Shown piece after piece: positions 12,591 through 23,804 of a DNA stretch of 64,000 bases. The DNA comes from Corynespora cassiicola (taxonomy: Eukaryota; Ascomycota; Dothideomycetes; Pleosporales; Corynesporascaceae): contig JAEUWY010000016.1 of NCBI GenBank assembly GCA_022059125.1, positions 1-64,000 on the forward strand, read 5' to 3'. Numbering within the stretch: position 1 is the first letter of the stretch; every line of letters starts with the position of its first letter. The notes beneath the pieces were generated by a model. It worked only from the letters and a program-made list of their open reading frames with translations, ran no database searches and was not told where the DNA came from. The translations under genes were made by a program, and so were the position numbers.

Positions 12591-13269
12591 TTAAATTATA
12601 CAGAGTATAATTTAGAACTTATTATTTTATATTTATCTTTTACTTAACGCTTATACTAATTTAAATTAGAGTTTCTATTTTATAATCTACTTTATTTTTT
12701 ATCTACTAAACTAAGTCCGCATACTTTTCTATTTTTTTTATCTATTTTATAAGTTTTACTAGCTTTTTTAGCTTGTAAAAAGCTAAATAGAACTTGATTT
12801 TTAGCTAGATTTTCTATTTTATTTCTAACTGTAATAGTAAGTATAGAAAACTTTTAAAACTCTAACTCTAATTAAAATTTTAGCTCTAGTTTTTTACTTA
12901 CGTAATATATACTAAACCTAGTATAATTAGTATAAAATAAAAAGTTTTATTAGTTTTTTAAATCTATATTTTTTAAGTATATTTTTATTTAAATTTTTAA
13001 AACTATTAATATTATATAAGCTACAGATTTTTCTAAATACTAAAAATAACTTTATAGTTTTTTTTTAATAGCCGCTCTAATTATAAAGTTATAATAGTTT
13101 AAAAAGTATCACTTTTTTTAGTTTTTTTTTTAATATTACTTCTCTGTTAATAAAAATAGTAGTACTACTAAATACTATTAATAAAACTTAATATTAGTTT
13201 AATTTACTAGTAGATATAATTCTAGTATATATAAGTAATAAACTTAAGCTACTAAATAGTAAATATAAA

Positions 13270-13395
13270 AGTTATATTACATATTAGTTAATTGATTAAT
13301 TAATTAATTAATATATTAGATATTTAATTACTAAAGTTGTATTATATATTAGTTAATTAATTAATCAATTAATTAATATATTAAATATTTAATTA
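13270..13395. repeat. AT-rich tandem duplication
   Basis: Two copies of a roughly 60-65-bp unit containing runs of TTAATTAA/GATTAATTAA followed by ATATTAGATATTTAATTA. No coding content. Confidence 0.6.
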
Positions 13396-13766
13396 TAAAA
13401 GTAAAGTTTTAAATTAGTAAATCTCTTAGCTTTTAAGCACGCTATTTATACTTACTTAATTAGATTTACTTATTAAAGAGTTTTATAACAGATGCGTTAG
13501 ATTTTTCTAATAGTAAATTAGTAAGTTAGTATAAAAAGCTAAGTACTTTCTGTGCTTTTTAGCTTTTTATTTTATTTAACTAAATTATATTAAGTATAAT
13601 CTAAAAATTTTTATTTTTAAAAATCTTTTTATTAATACTTATAATCTTAAAAAAAGTAATATTTTAAATTTATTTCAGAATTTAAAAATAGAAAACGTTT
13701 TCTATTATTTAATTAATAAATAGAGGTAAGTTATTTATAGTATAAAAAAGACGTTTTAACTCAGTA

Positions 13767-15005
13767 TAACGTAAACCACAAGCGAGCGACGCATACAAGC
13801 GAGCGACGCACTTAATGCCAAGCATTTATATAAAACTTTAAAGCTAAATAGCTTTTTAATTATTAGAAAAGCTATTAAAGTTGTTTTTTTAAACTAACGT
13901 AAACTATAAGCGAGCGACGTATACAAGCGAGCGACGCACTTAATGCTAAGCATTTATATAAAACTTTAAAGCTAAATAGCTTTTTAATCATAAAAGTTAT
14001 TAAAATAAAAATTTAACACTTATAAAGCTATAATATATAACTTTTTATTAATATAAAAATTTTATTTATAAATCTATTAATAAAAATATTATTTAGTTTT
14101 AAAGTTTATATAAAATAGTATAAGTTTAGTTAATATAATAACTTTCAAATAGCTATAATAAATTATAATTTTTTTTTGATAAATAAAATACGTATTTATT
14201 AATAATTTTAATTTATTATTATAGTATATAGTGCTTATTTTAGTATAGTTTATTTAGTTTATTCTAATAATACTAAAAAAATTATTTTTTAAATTTATAT
14301 ATTATATATTTAAATTAAAACTTTTTAAAAAACTTTTAATTTAATATGTTTTATATTAAAAACTATTTTTAGTAATTTTTTTTTTTAAAAAAAAGTTAAA
14401 ATTAGTATTTTATATAAGTAAATATATAGTACTAAAATTATATTTTTACTTTAATACTTAATTTTAGTATTTATTTTTATAAAATATTTTATTTTTAATA
14501 ATATTTTATAGTATTTAGTTTATAATAAGCTTAAAATTATTTAAAAAGCTACTATTATTTAAAAGTTTAATCATATAAACTGTTTTTAAGTAATATATTA
14601 AAATAAATTTAATACACTATACTATAAAAAGCACTTTATACTGTAATAATAAATTTAGTATACTAATATATATTTATTTAGCTTATAAAAAAAATATTAT
14701 AATTTATTATAGCTATTTTAAAGCTATTATATTAACTAAACTAATACTACTTTATATAAACTTTAAAACTAAATAATATTTTTATTAATAGATTTATAAA
14801 TAAAATTTTTATATTAATAAAAAGTTATATATTATAGCTTTATAAGTGTTAAATTTTTATTTTAATAACTTTTATAATTAAAAAGCTATTTAGCTTTAAA
14901 GTTTTATATAAATGCTTGGCATTAAGTGCGTCGCTCGCTTGTATGCGTCGCTCGCTTATAGTTTACGTTAGCTTAAAAAAACAACTTTAATAGCTTTTCT
15001 AATAA
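13767..15005. repeat. Long inverted repeat (MITE-like) with a nested terminal copy
   Basis: Arms 13858-14180 and 14690-15005 are inverted copies over roughly 320 bp. The terminal motif is TAACGTAAAC, followed by two directly repeated AAGCGAGCGACG units. A further copy of the left terminus (13767-13860) stands directly in front, in direct orientation. The palindrome extends about 36 bp beyond the inner terminus on both sides, suggesting one element inside another of the same family. No transposase frame is visible, so it looks non-autonomous. The right edge marks the sharp change to normal-composition gene DNA. Confidence 0.65.
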
Positions 15006-15029
15006 GTAAAGTTTTATAAAAATTTTGAA

Positions 15030-18000
15030 CTATTTGAGCTGATGTATAAAAATATACCGTACTTCTCGTTCTCCTGGTTTAAACAAGGTCCAAAGTGCAA
15101 GATAGTTTGTTGGACCCCGAGCGCATGCGCGCAAGACCGCATTCATTCCTTCCAACGTTTTGATACGGGCTAATACTTCTCGTCGCTTGTCAAGCTCAGT
15201 CATCTGCTCCTTCTCTGATCTCCCCATGGCTGGGAAGAACGCAGGGTCCATTAGATTATTCGCATAATCTATAATTACTGCAGCAATTCCTACAGCAATC
15301 GGTGTCGCGAAGGAGGTGCCACTTCTTTCAGTCCCAAGTGTCACCACACGCTCGCCAAACGTTGTGAAGAACATGCTTTTGCTCTCGGCCAAAGGACTAA
15401 AGCTAGCATCCTTTCCCTCGCTATTAGTGGCTCCAATGGCTATAACATTCTGGGCGTTTGCGGGGAAAGCCAATGGTTTATTTGCGCCATCGTTATGGCC
15501 GGCTGCAAACATAAGGATATCAGCGGCATGAGCGCGTTGAATAGCTTGCCGAATCGGATGGTGCGGCTCACTGAAACCGAAAGACATGTTAATTATGTCA
15601 ACATTCCATTCTTTTGTCGCATGATCGATTGCCTAAAAAAGAGTTAGAGTATTCGATTTATTTCAAATGATCTTGATTCACTTACGTCCTGAACTGCTTG
15701 CGGATCCACATTACCTTGCGTTTCAGCGACCTTGGCCACGTAGATGCTTGCATTTCGAGCAATGCGGAGTATAAGGGCTACAACATTGGTACCGTGCCCA
15801 TCAGAGTCATGAGGATCACCGTCATCAAGGAAACCTTCTGTCTCTATTCGATCCATTTGCGACCTCAAATAGGTATGGTCCATATCTGCTCCGGTATCAA
15901 GTACCGCGATTTTGACCGGCTCGTCAGTTCCTTCCCAGTCAGGAACACCTTCTTCGTCGAAGAAAGTCAATGCATTATCGAGATACCGAAACCATCTTCT
16001 TGAGCTATCAATTTTCATCAGTAGAGATTAGATCAAAGACGGAAATTCTTACTTGGCATCGTCTGCAACTTTGATACCCAACATTGAGGGTGAATTCTGA
16101 GTATGGAAAACAGTTTTCCGACTGGAGGTTTTTGACAGCGGTAACAATTGATCTGGCAGCACCACTGGTCTAGCCTGTCGAGGTATGCTTTGCGATCTTT
16201 CTTGGGGTTCTTTACTTAGATACGGAGCCGTCTGGAGTAGAGGTTCACTTTTGATTGGATGGATTGGCATCGGTAGGGCTGCCCGCCTTGAATCTTCTTT
16301 GGTAGAATGGATGCCTGCAGGGTCAAACAACAAATGTAGATCGGCCTCTATACTTGGTTGAAGAACAATACTGTTTGGACCTTCTGCTCCCAAAGGCACG
16401 TGAACGTAGTCAAACCAGTAGGAGAAAAGTCCAACAATCCAATGTCTCTTGCGATGAGTCTTGAAAATCTGATCAGCCTCTTCTGCGTTATCAGAAGCCG
16501 ACTCCTGCTGTCCGGATTGGTAGAGGGCTTGCGCAAGCGAGTATTGAATGGCAGCGTGGAGAAAACTCCCATCCCATCCTGCAGCTTCGACGACGCCAAG
16601 TGCGTTGCTCCAGTACTTACATGCTGCAGCGTATCGCTTTTCCAAGTGGGCAATCCGGGCGAACCCCGCCCAAAGACGGATATGACCGGTCCGTCGAATT
16701 TCATGGGCATCTTGAATTGACTCGAACACTGGGAGAAGCGAGTCAAGACTTGTTTTTGCCATCTCGAAATCTCCACGACGTATCTGAGTTTCAATTAGGG
16801 ACAATCGCAATCGTAGTCCACTTCCAAGCTCTTCCCATCTGTTTCTGTAAACGAGCTTGAGTTGTTGCTTGAGAACTGCTTCAGCCTCCAATGGCCGACC
16901 GAGCTCACAGTATGTATCGGAAAGGTTGTTCAGCATATCTAGCTGCCATCCAGTGCTTCGATTCGAAACAAGGCCTGACCTTTTCAACAAGCGCTGGAAC
17001 AGAGGGAGCGCGTCAGCGAAACGCCCTAAGTCCTTGTAGATTCTTCCCAGTAACATATCCTGGCTACTCAACACCAGCTGTTCCATTGACGTTGGTGCGT
17101 ACTGTTGTAAAGGATGCCAAGCTTCGAGCTCCTCTTTGGCGCGCTGGACTTTGTCCTCACGGAACAATGCCTCCGCATATGATATGACGAGTTCGCCTCG
17201 CTGTGCATTCCAACGGGCATCCGACTCCATGTTTTCAACCAAACCTAGCAAGGTCGTGTTCTGGATATGATTTTCGAGCGCAGTTACCGATTGATCCAAC
17301 TTCCCCTGGCCCCGTAATACTGCACTCTCAGCGGTCGCTAGCCATGCTCTCAGGTAAGCGTCGTTATCGCTGAGCACCAGCTCTTTCGCTCGAGCTACTG
17401 CTTCTGTTTTCCATCTCAGGCCGGAAAACTTAGTTGATGATAATAACATTATGCTGATATTGCGCTTATTCGCGGGAGTCAACCGCCCCCCTTCTGAGGC
17501 TATTGTGTCATATTCTTGGAGGATGCGGGGAATATGCACCAAAACCTCACCTCCCTTATCACCAAAGCTATATTTCGTCAGCACGTACTTCATATTTAGA
17601 AAGAAAACTTTAGAATACCTTTCCTCACTGTAGGTGTTGTACGGGAAAGCCTGGCATACAAGGAGGATGGCCTGCTTTGCCCATCTCTGTCTCTTAACAG
17701 CTGGGACGCGTTGAGTCGCGCAGTGTTGAACGAGAGGATGTATTGAGAAAACCCTGCCGCGCTTTCCTGCATTGTAGGGTTTGATGAGGGAGAACGCGAG
17801 AAGTTTATCAAGAGCTCGATTAAACAGGGTCGGAGTTTGTATCAAATCGATAATGTCTGAGCGTAGACCTGCTTCCTTTGCCGACAGCTCCACTAATTCA
17901 CCACTGCTGCTCCATATCCGCTTCGGCGAGACACCTCTGCGAAGCATGGACTCAGGAATATCCATGGATTCAAGATAGGACAATAGGAGTAGAAGGTTTG

Positions 18001-19988
18001 CTGCCATTGGGGCGCCGATCTCAATTTGGCGAAAATTTAGATCCCAGACTGGAATGTAGGTATTCACAGCATTCTCAACTCGTGATTTGGGTTGCAAGCC
18101 TTCATATACACGTTCTTCGCAAAGGAGCCTGTACTCACGTAAAGGCTTTTGTTGAACTCTCACATATGCACCAGCCTGTTCCACGGCCAGTGGAAGATGT
18201 CCCAGTTGTTTGACGATCTGTTTACATTCGCCAAGGTCATCTGCGCTCACAGATTTCAGATTTGCCTTTGAGAGTAGCAAGTCAATTGCCGAATCCTCGT
18301 CTAGTACATCCATTGGAGTTCCATGGTCGCTGAATCTGCCTATTGCAGCTTGGTCCCGTGTTGTTAAAATGATATGGCCGTGCGTTGTAGTTGGTATGTA
18401 CGTGGATATTGGTGTTGTGGTCATATCATCGGCGTTGTCGAAGATGAGAAGCCAGTCTGAGTTGTCAGGTCGTGACAGCCACTTCTTGAACGCTTCAATC
18501 TTGTTTGATACGCTCGAAAGTTGTACCAAGTCTACATATCGGCCAATATTCGCAGTAAGCGTTTCTTTCGAAGACGCATTGAAGAAAAAGACACCGTGCC
18601 GGTATTTGGTCCGGTTTCGCTTTGCGTAATGAAGAGCTGCGTGTGTTTTACCGCATCCTCCTTGAAGAATGTCATTATCACGAATAGGAACGCAAACTGA
18701 GGACATTACCTAGTCCTGCAAGAACATAGCTCATCTGCCTTTGTTCATTTACTAAGTCAAAATGATGCTGCATTCTTTCAATAAGATCCTCTCTGCCCTT
18801 GAAGTGCTCGCAAGGCAGAAATGGGATCTCAAAATAACTAGCACTTTCGGAATAAGCCTTCTCGAGAGGTGTTTCAGAGCCGAATCTACTTCCCAATTCT
18901 GTGTTTTCTGGAAGTTTGGAAGTCGTGCTATGCACACCTGTCTTTATATTCCTGTAAAGCTTTGTAAGACTTTCTTTCACCGTACGAAAGTTGAGGTCTT
19001 TCTTTCCTGAGAATGTGGCGATGTCTAAGTGATTTGCCTGCTGACCGATTTGATCTTCACCTTGGAATCCGAGAACGGCGGAGCCTTGTTCAACGAGCTG
19101 TGCTTCGAGTTAAGACTGAAAGCTACTAGGCACTGAAATAACATACCAGTCGTTTGAAAGGCCCTATAGACACTTCCTTCGTCTCGTAGAAAGACACAAA
19201 GCTGATGTCTGGACGGTCTCGATCAAAATCTGAGGTGATTTCATAGAGCACTCGAGACTTCGATTTGATCAATTTCAGGGCTTGGAATGGGGAATGAGCT
19301 GAAGCAATTCTTCCAAGGATCTTTGCAGCACTGAAAGGATCTTGAGTCTCATGCGGTGTTGCTTTCCAGTCAGCATCAAGTTGAGGGTATCGCTTGTTAG
19401 TGCTCACATACCAAGAAATACCACGCCCACTACCGCCTTTTGTATCTTCGCATGCTCTTGTATTTTTGACTTAAGAAGTAAGGCCTGAACATCTATGAGC
19501 ATCTCAAGTCTGATCTCAAGACGTTATTTGCCCACCTTCTTAGCCACAACACCTCCAAGGCAATGGCAAACGAGGAATATTGGTCGAGTGGCCTCCTACA
19601 TGTGTTATCAGATTGATATCGTTTCTAAACGATTTCCTTACATCTGGCAACTGTCTGTACTTTCCAAATTCGTCTAGAAAGCCTTCTGCAATGTCTGTGA
19701 GGTCCTGGTGACCGGTGAAATGCCGAAATTTGGCGTCGTAACCGTATGTCATGATACGAGTATTCGGTAGATTGTCAGGAAGCATGTCTTTGAGCCACAT
19801 GACTCCAGTTTGCTTGTGAGTCCATGAGTCGGACGGGTGACCGTTCAGGCCGTGAACAGCGACAAGGCTGCATCAGAAGTTAGCAAAATAGATCATCACA
19901 CGAATGAATTGTTGTACTCAGAGTCGGTGCTTTCCGATTGCCTTGGCTGGTAAAGCACACTTATGCCTCGACGACTTCGTTCGTCCAT
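15030..19988 (-). CDS. NLR-like protein: alpha/beta-hydrolase, NB-ARC, TPR, C-terminal subtilase
   Basis: Nine-exon model: 19988-19918, 19867-19642, 19595-19536, 19484-19412, 19361-19147, 19097-18710, 18660-16053, 16004-15686, 15632-15030; introns 46-53 bp; 1520 residues. Domains: (1) an N-terminal alpha/beta-hydrolase (SesB/DUF676-like), residues about 20-290, with AVHGLNGHP, a nucleophile elbow VCHCLGG (Cys where Ser is usual) and VVGVVFLATPH; (2) NB-ARC, about 310-600, with P-loop GLGGCGKT (343-350), Walker B LLIFDNADD (about 415-423) and GHLPLA (about 499-504); (3) helical TPR-like repeats to about 1100; (4) a peptidase S8 domain with Asp1250 (VLDTGAD), His1284 (DGHGT), Asn1367 and Ser1427 (GTSFATP), a complete triad. 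Fungal NLRs of this build act in cytosolic non-self recognition and cell death. The subtilase could instead be a separate gene, but intron 16005-16052 joins the frames cleanly. The stop lies about 25 bp from the RIP block. Confidence 0.8.
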
Positions 19989-20676
19989 GCTTGGCGGAGA
20001 CGGGGGACTAGGCGGTGTGTTTTCTTCGACGGCCAGAGCGTGCGTTGCGACGCCGCAAGTCTACTTATTGTCGTATGTTGGCCACGCAGCAGCCCGAGGC
20101 TCAGCCTCCCCTATTTTCCGGTATGTTATGCTGACGTTTCCAGAAATATGGTCAGCTCTGGATTGTCATGGCCGTCGATATTCTGCCGAGCTGATGTTCT
20201 CCTGGTCTGGAGCGCCCATAAAACAGGCTAGAAGCTGACACAGGACCATCAGACGGGATGGCCCCACCAGCAGCATCGGCCCACGCTTTGGCGCTCCACC
20301 CATGCTCCTTCCCGCCAATCAACAGACGTGAGGTTTCCGAGTGAAAGAGGGGCTTGGTGACACCTCCTGCATTGGACGAATTGTGCGACGTATGGTAGTC
20401 TTCAGGATACAGCTTCTGTTTGCCTTGCAGCACGCAAGGACGTGTGGCACGCCCGTGCTCAGCTTCTGTGTTACCTATAGGAGAGGCCTTATCTCTTGGC
20501 AATCATGGTGGAATATCTGTGCTTTTTTGAAGTGCTTACACATGTGTCGCTCCCATCAACTACCCGACGCCTTGATCTCCATGTTGACAAGCTTTGGAAG
20601 GCCGCACTCTCACTTGGGAGCGTTGGCTGTGCAAAGAAGGTTCATTTCATTCAACCGTTTAACAACCGTTCTAGCC
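19989..20676. other. Intergenic, no gene recognised
   Basis: Divergent spacer between the NLR start and the folylpolyglutamate synthase remnant. Several short ORFs overlap on both strands but none shows a domain or credible splice structure. It presumably contains the NLR promoter. Confidence 0.5.
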
Positions 20677-21069
20677 ATGACGGGAACTGTCAAGAATCCA
20701 ACATATGCTGTCAGACGCCCCCCACATTGAGCAGCAAGGGCTTCTTGCAATACTGACTAGTTCAGGATGCAATTGAAAGGCTTAATTCAACTCAGTCGGG
20801 ATTCGCAGCTCTGGAGGCACGTCGCAAGGCTGGGAAAAAGTTGGATGCTTCAGCAAAACAGCAGATGCAACAGTGGGTATCGCGGATTGGTTATAAGGTA
20901 ATGCCCAGCATTGAGAGATAATTCAATCCCCATATTGATCTTGGTATTATAGACGACAGATTTCGATGCACTCAACATCGTGCATGTCGCCGGAACGAAA
21001 GGCAAAGGCACCACTTGTGCCTTTATCAACAGCATGCTTTCCTCATGGCAAGGAGGGGGAATGTTGTAA
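20677..21069 (+). pseudogene. Folylpolyglutamate synthase N-terminal fragment
   Basis: Exons 20677-20709, 20766-20897 and 20953-21069 give 93 residues: NPTYADAIERLN near the N terminus, WVSRIGYKTTDFDALNI, and the ATP-binding loop VHVAGTKGKGTTCAF. This is the start of the Mur-ligase-like FPGS fold, which adds glutamates to folates and is normally about 500 residues. The frame ends in TAA right after the P-loop region. Just downstream, shifted-frame remnants (TPHIPKYN, recalling the family's LYTSPH motif) suggest a frameshift followed by decay. The rest of the enzyme is missing, so this is a relic duplicate; a functional copy would be expected elsewhere. Confidence 0.78.
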
Positions 21070-21537
21070 CACCACACATCCCTAAATACAACAGGATATC
21101 AGTATACAGTTATTTTCGTAGTGGTGTTCCAGACATGCCTATCTTAACAGATACGCTTATTCTTTTCTGAATTGAGATCGAGCAGGATATTTTATCAAAT
21201 CGGTCAAGGTCGAGGAGGTAGATATGACGAACAATGCGGATATTTCCGAGACGCAAAGCGAAGCGAGATGCGAAGCAACAATTATGAAAATTATTCATCG
21301 AATAACAGATGATGCAATTGTATAGTCCAGAATCTATCGGTTAAAAGAGGGGTAAGTAAGCTTCACTGCAAATTGTGGCGTAGTAAAATATTCAGCATCA
21401 AGATTGGTCCCGATCCTAATAATCCGGAGAGATTCAACATTTCCTCTCATGATTTACTGTACACAAAGAAAAAACTCGCAGCTACTAAGGTTGAGCTAAA
21501 TTCAACGCACGTCTCTCTGCATTAAATTTCAGTCGTT
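21070..21537. other. Intergenic, decayed sequence
   Basis: No intact frame. The first part may be residual folylpolyglutamate synthase sequence; the remainder shows nothing recognisable. Confidence 0.4.
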
Positions 21538-23188
21538 ATGGCTATATCAGCTTTTGTGTTAATCACGCTTGTAGCCGGATATTATGTTATAAATACCGTC
21601 TACAACCTCTTTTTTTCACTTACTTTCTCATCTTCCAGGACCGATATTGTGTCGTTTATCCAATCTACCTTCGTTCTATCACGCATTCAAAGGGACCAGG
21701 CACATATGGCTGTGACAACAATTCCAAATCTACGGCGATGAATTTCGCGCAGCTCCAAATTTGGTCGTTTTTAACAACCCGGAGGTGTACAATCAATCAT
21801 TCTCGTACAAGGCCAATGTTAAATGATCATCTTTCTATGATGCCTGGTCGCGCAACATAGATGATGTCAACACTTTAATGACATCAAACTCAACTTTACA
21901 TGCGAGAAAGAGGAAACTACTGAACCTGGCCTTTACGGATCACTCTATCAAGGCTGCTGCACCGTTCATAATCAACCTTGTCAACAACTGGCATGAGCTA
22001 CTGATGGAGGAAAAAGACTAGGATGGGTGGTCTAAGAATCGCAACATCTCGCACGAGGCGAACTACTTGCTATTTGATATTCTTAGTGATCTTTCCTTCG
22101 GTGCTAATTTCCGGACAATAAAACGAGGAGAAAACAAGTACAAAAAGATCCCCGAAGCATTCGACACATTGTCGTGCTTTAATAATCCGGTATGCTGCTA
22201 CTGAAACATTCATGCTGAACTCTGTTGAAACTAACATTTGACCAGCTCAGGGAAGCATCCTCTCCACGATTTCATCTTATGGCTGAAGCCCCATGGTCTT
22301 TATACTGTTCTCTAGCATGTTTCTCCACGGTCAATCCTGGATCATTACAAATTCGTGGAAATGATGATAAATGAGCGGTGGGAGGCCGAAAAAACACGGG
22401 AAAAAAAGAGGCCTACAAACCGCGAGGACATGCTACACTTTCTCTGTAATGCACGAGATCCCGACGCAGGAGAACGTGCATTTTATCAAAGGTCGCTTTA
22501 TTCAGAAGCGAAACTTTTGATCATGGCTGGTTCAGACACAACAGCAATCGCCGTCAGCAGCATTTTCATCTACATCACCCATCACCAGCGCATATATCTC
22601 AAACTGGTGCGAGAGATTCGGGTATCCTTTGATAGTCTTGGATCTATTATCCACGGGCCACAATTACTAGGCTGCAGATACATGGGAGCATGCATTGATG
22701 AGATGCTCCGACTCGCACCTGGCGGCCGTAGTGAACTCCCTCGCGAGATTTTAAAGGGCGGCATGGAACTTGACGGTCACTTTTATCCCGAAGGAACAAT
22801 CATTGGAACACCAATGTGGGCAATGGGGAGAAACGAGGAGCACTATGGCGATGCAACTACCTTTCGAACCGAACGATGGATCGTCTCAAACGATATTGAT
22901 ACATGGAATCCAGAGGAAGAGGTACTCAGGATCAAACATGGTCTACACACCTTTTTGAAGGGACCTGGCGACTGCGTAGGGCAGAAACTAGCGATTCAGA
23001 TTCTTTCTTTGATATTTGCCAGAACGCTTTGGCAACTCGACGTGCGCGTGGCCCCTGGTACTCACGTGGGGGAGGGTAGGCCTGAGTTGGGCCGGGGTCA
23101 TAGAGACCCTCGACAGTTTATGCTAAAGGATGCTTATATTTCCTTGCGTGAAGGCCCCTTGCTACAGTTTAGACGAAGAAGAGAGTAG
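21538..23188 (+). pseudogene. Cytochrome P450 pseudogene with three in-frame stops
   Basis: Begins with a hydrophobic anchor (MAISAFVLITLVAGYYVINT). An intron probably ends near 21639, and the frame then reads IYGDEFRAAPNLVVFNNPEV and later HARKRKLLNLAF (C-helix). That single frame is cut by TGA at 21713, TGA at 21824 and TAG at 22019, each one transition from a sense codon (CGA, CGA, and CAG or TGG). A further intron is likely at about 22190-22247. The 3' half (22355-23188) stays open, with the I-helix MAGSDTTAIA, an ExxR motif (EMLR) and a heme loop FLKGPGDCVGQKLA. In the loop the usual Arg two residues before the Cys is Gly. Fungal P450s are ER-bound monooxygenases; this copy should make no full-length product. 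Confidence 0.82.
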
Positions 23189-23804
23189 ATTTATTTGTTC
23201 TTTGAAACTGGAAGAATTGGACATATGATCTGTACATTCGATACGATGCGTTTCTTCAATTTAGAGTTGGTGCTTTGGATCCTGTCTATTTTGAAAACAT
23301 GATCCCGCCCCGCTGAGGGTGTCCATTCGCGCCATAAATCTCAACGATACATAGTGACCCCCTTTAAAACTGGGCTAGTAACAATCCAACAGCGTCATAA
23401 AAGCGTTCGCATCTCCGCTCAATCAATCTCAAAGTTCAAGGGGTCTGACAGTCAAGGATATACGTAACCGCACTATCAACACGATGACGCGTATGTTACG
23501 TGTTATCCAGAAAAGAATGACTGTCATTGCCAAGATTGAAGGCCTAGACTGCGAATTTGAAAAGAAAAAACTTGTGTTCCACTTTGCCTAACGGAAATTG
23601 ATTTCCTGAAATTCGTATGTCAACGTATGCACGGGTTTATAATTGATTGACATGATGAAATTGGAAGTTGTGACGTAACTATCCCTGCAACAAATGAAAA
23701 AAGAAGCCTAACTACTTGTGCGCCGAACCCCTTTAGATATAATGCTGTGGCGGGGGCGAAAAGATCTGGAATGAGATAGGAAAACAATAAGACATATAAA
23801 ATAA
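23189..23804. other. Intergenic, nothing recognised
   Basis: Tail-to-tail spacer between the P450 pseudogene and the laccase. Likely holds only 3' UTR sequence; no open frame with coding character. Confidence 0.5.

Larger units (their letters stand above)
10900..13766. other. Gene-free AT-rich block
   Basis: Very AT-rich, with no open frame of useful length and no recognisable gene. It includes short tandem motifs (AGTATAGTTACGT-like, about 11100-11160), a (CTG)n run near 11322-11340, a partial inverted-repeat element (12180-12590) and an AT tandem duplication (13270-13395). The texture fits old repeats eroded by RIP. Confidence 0.7.

Noticed and set aside
13270..13395. CRISPR-like or phage attachment repeat
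   Set aside because: Simple AT tandem duplication in a eukaryotic RIP block; no spacer structure.
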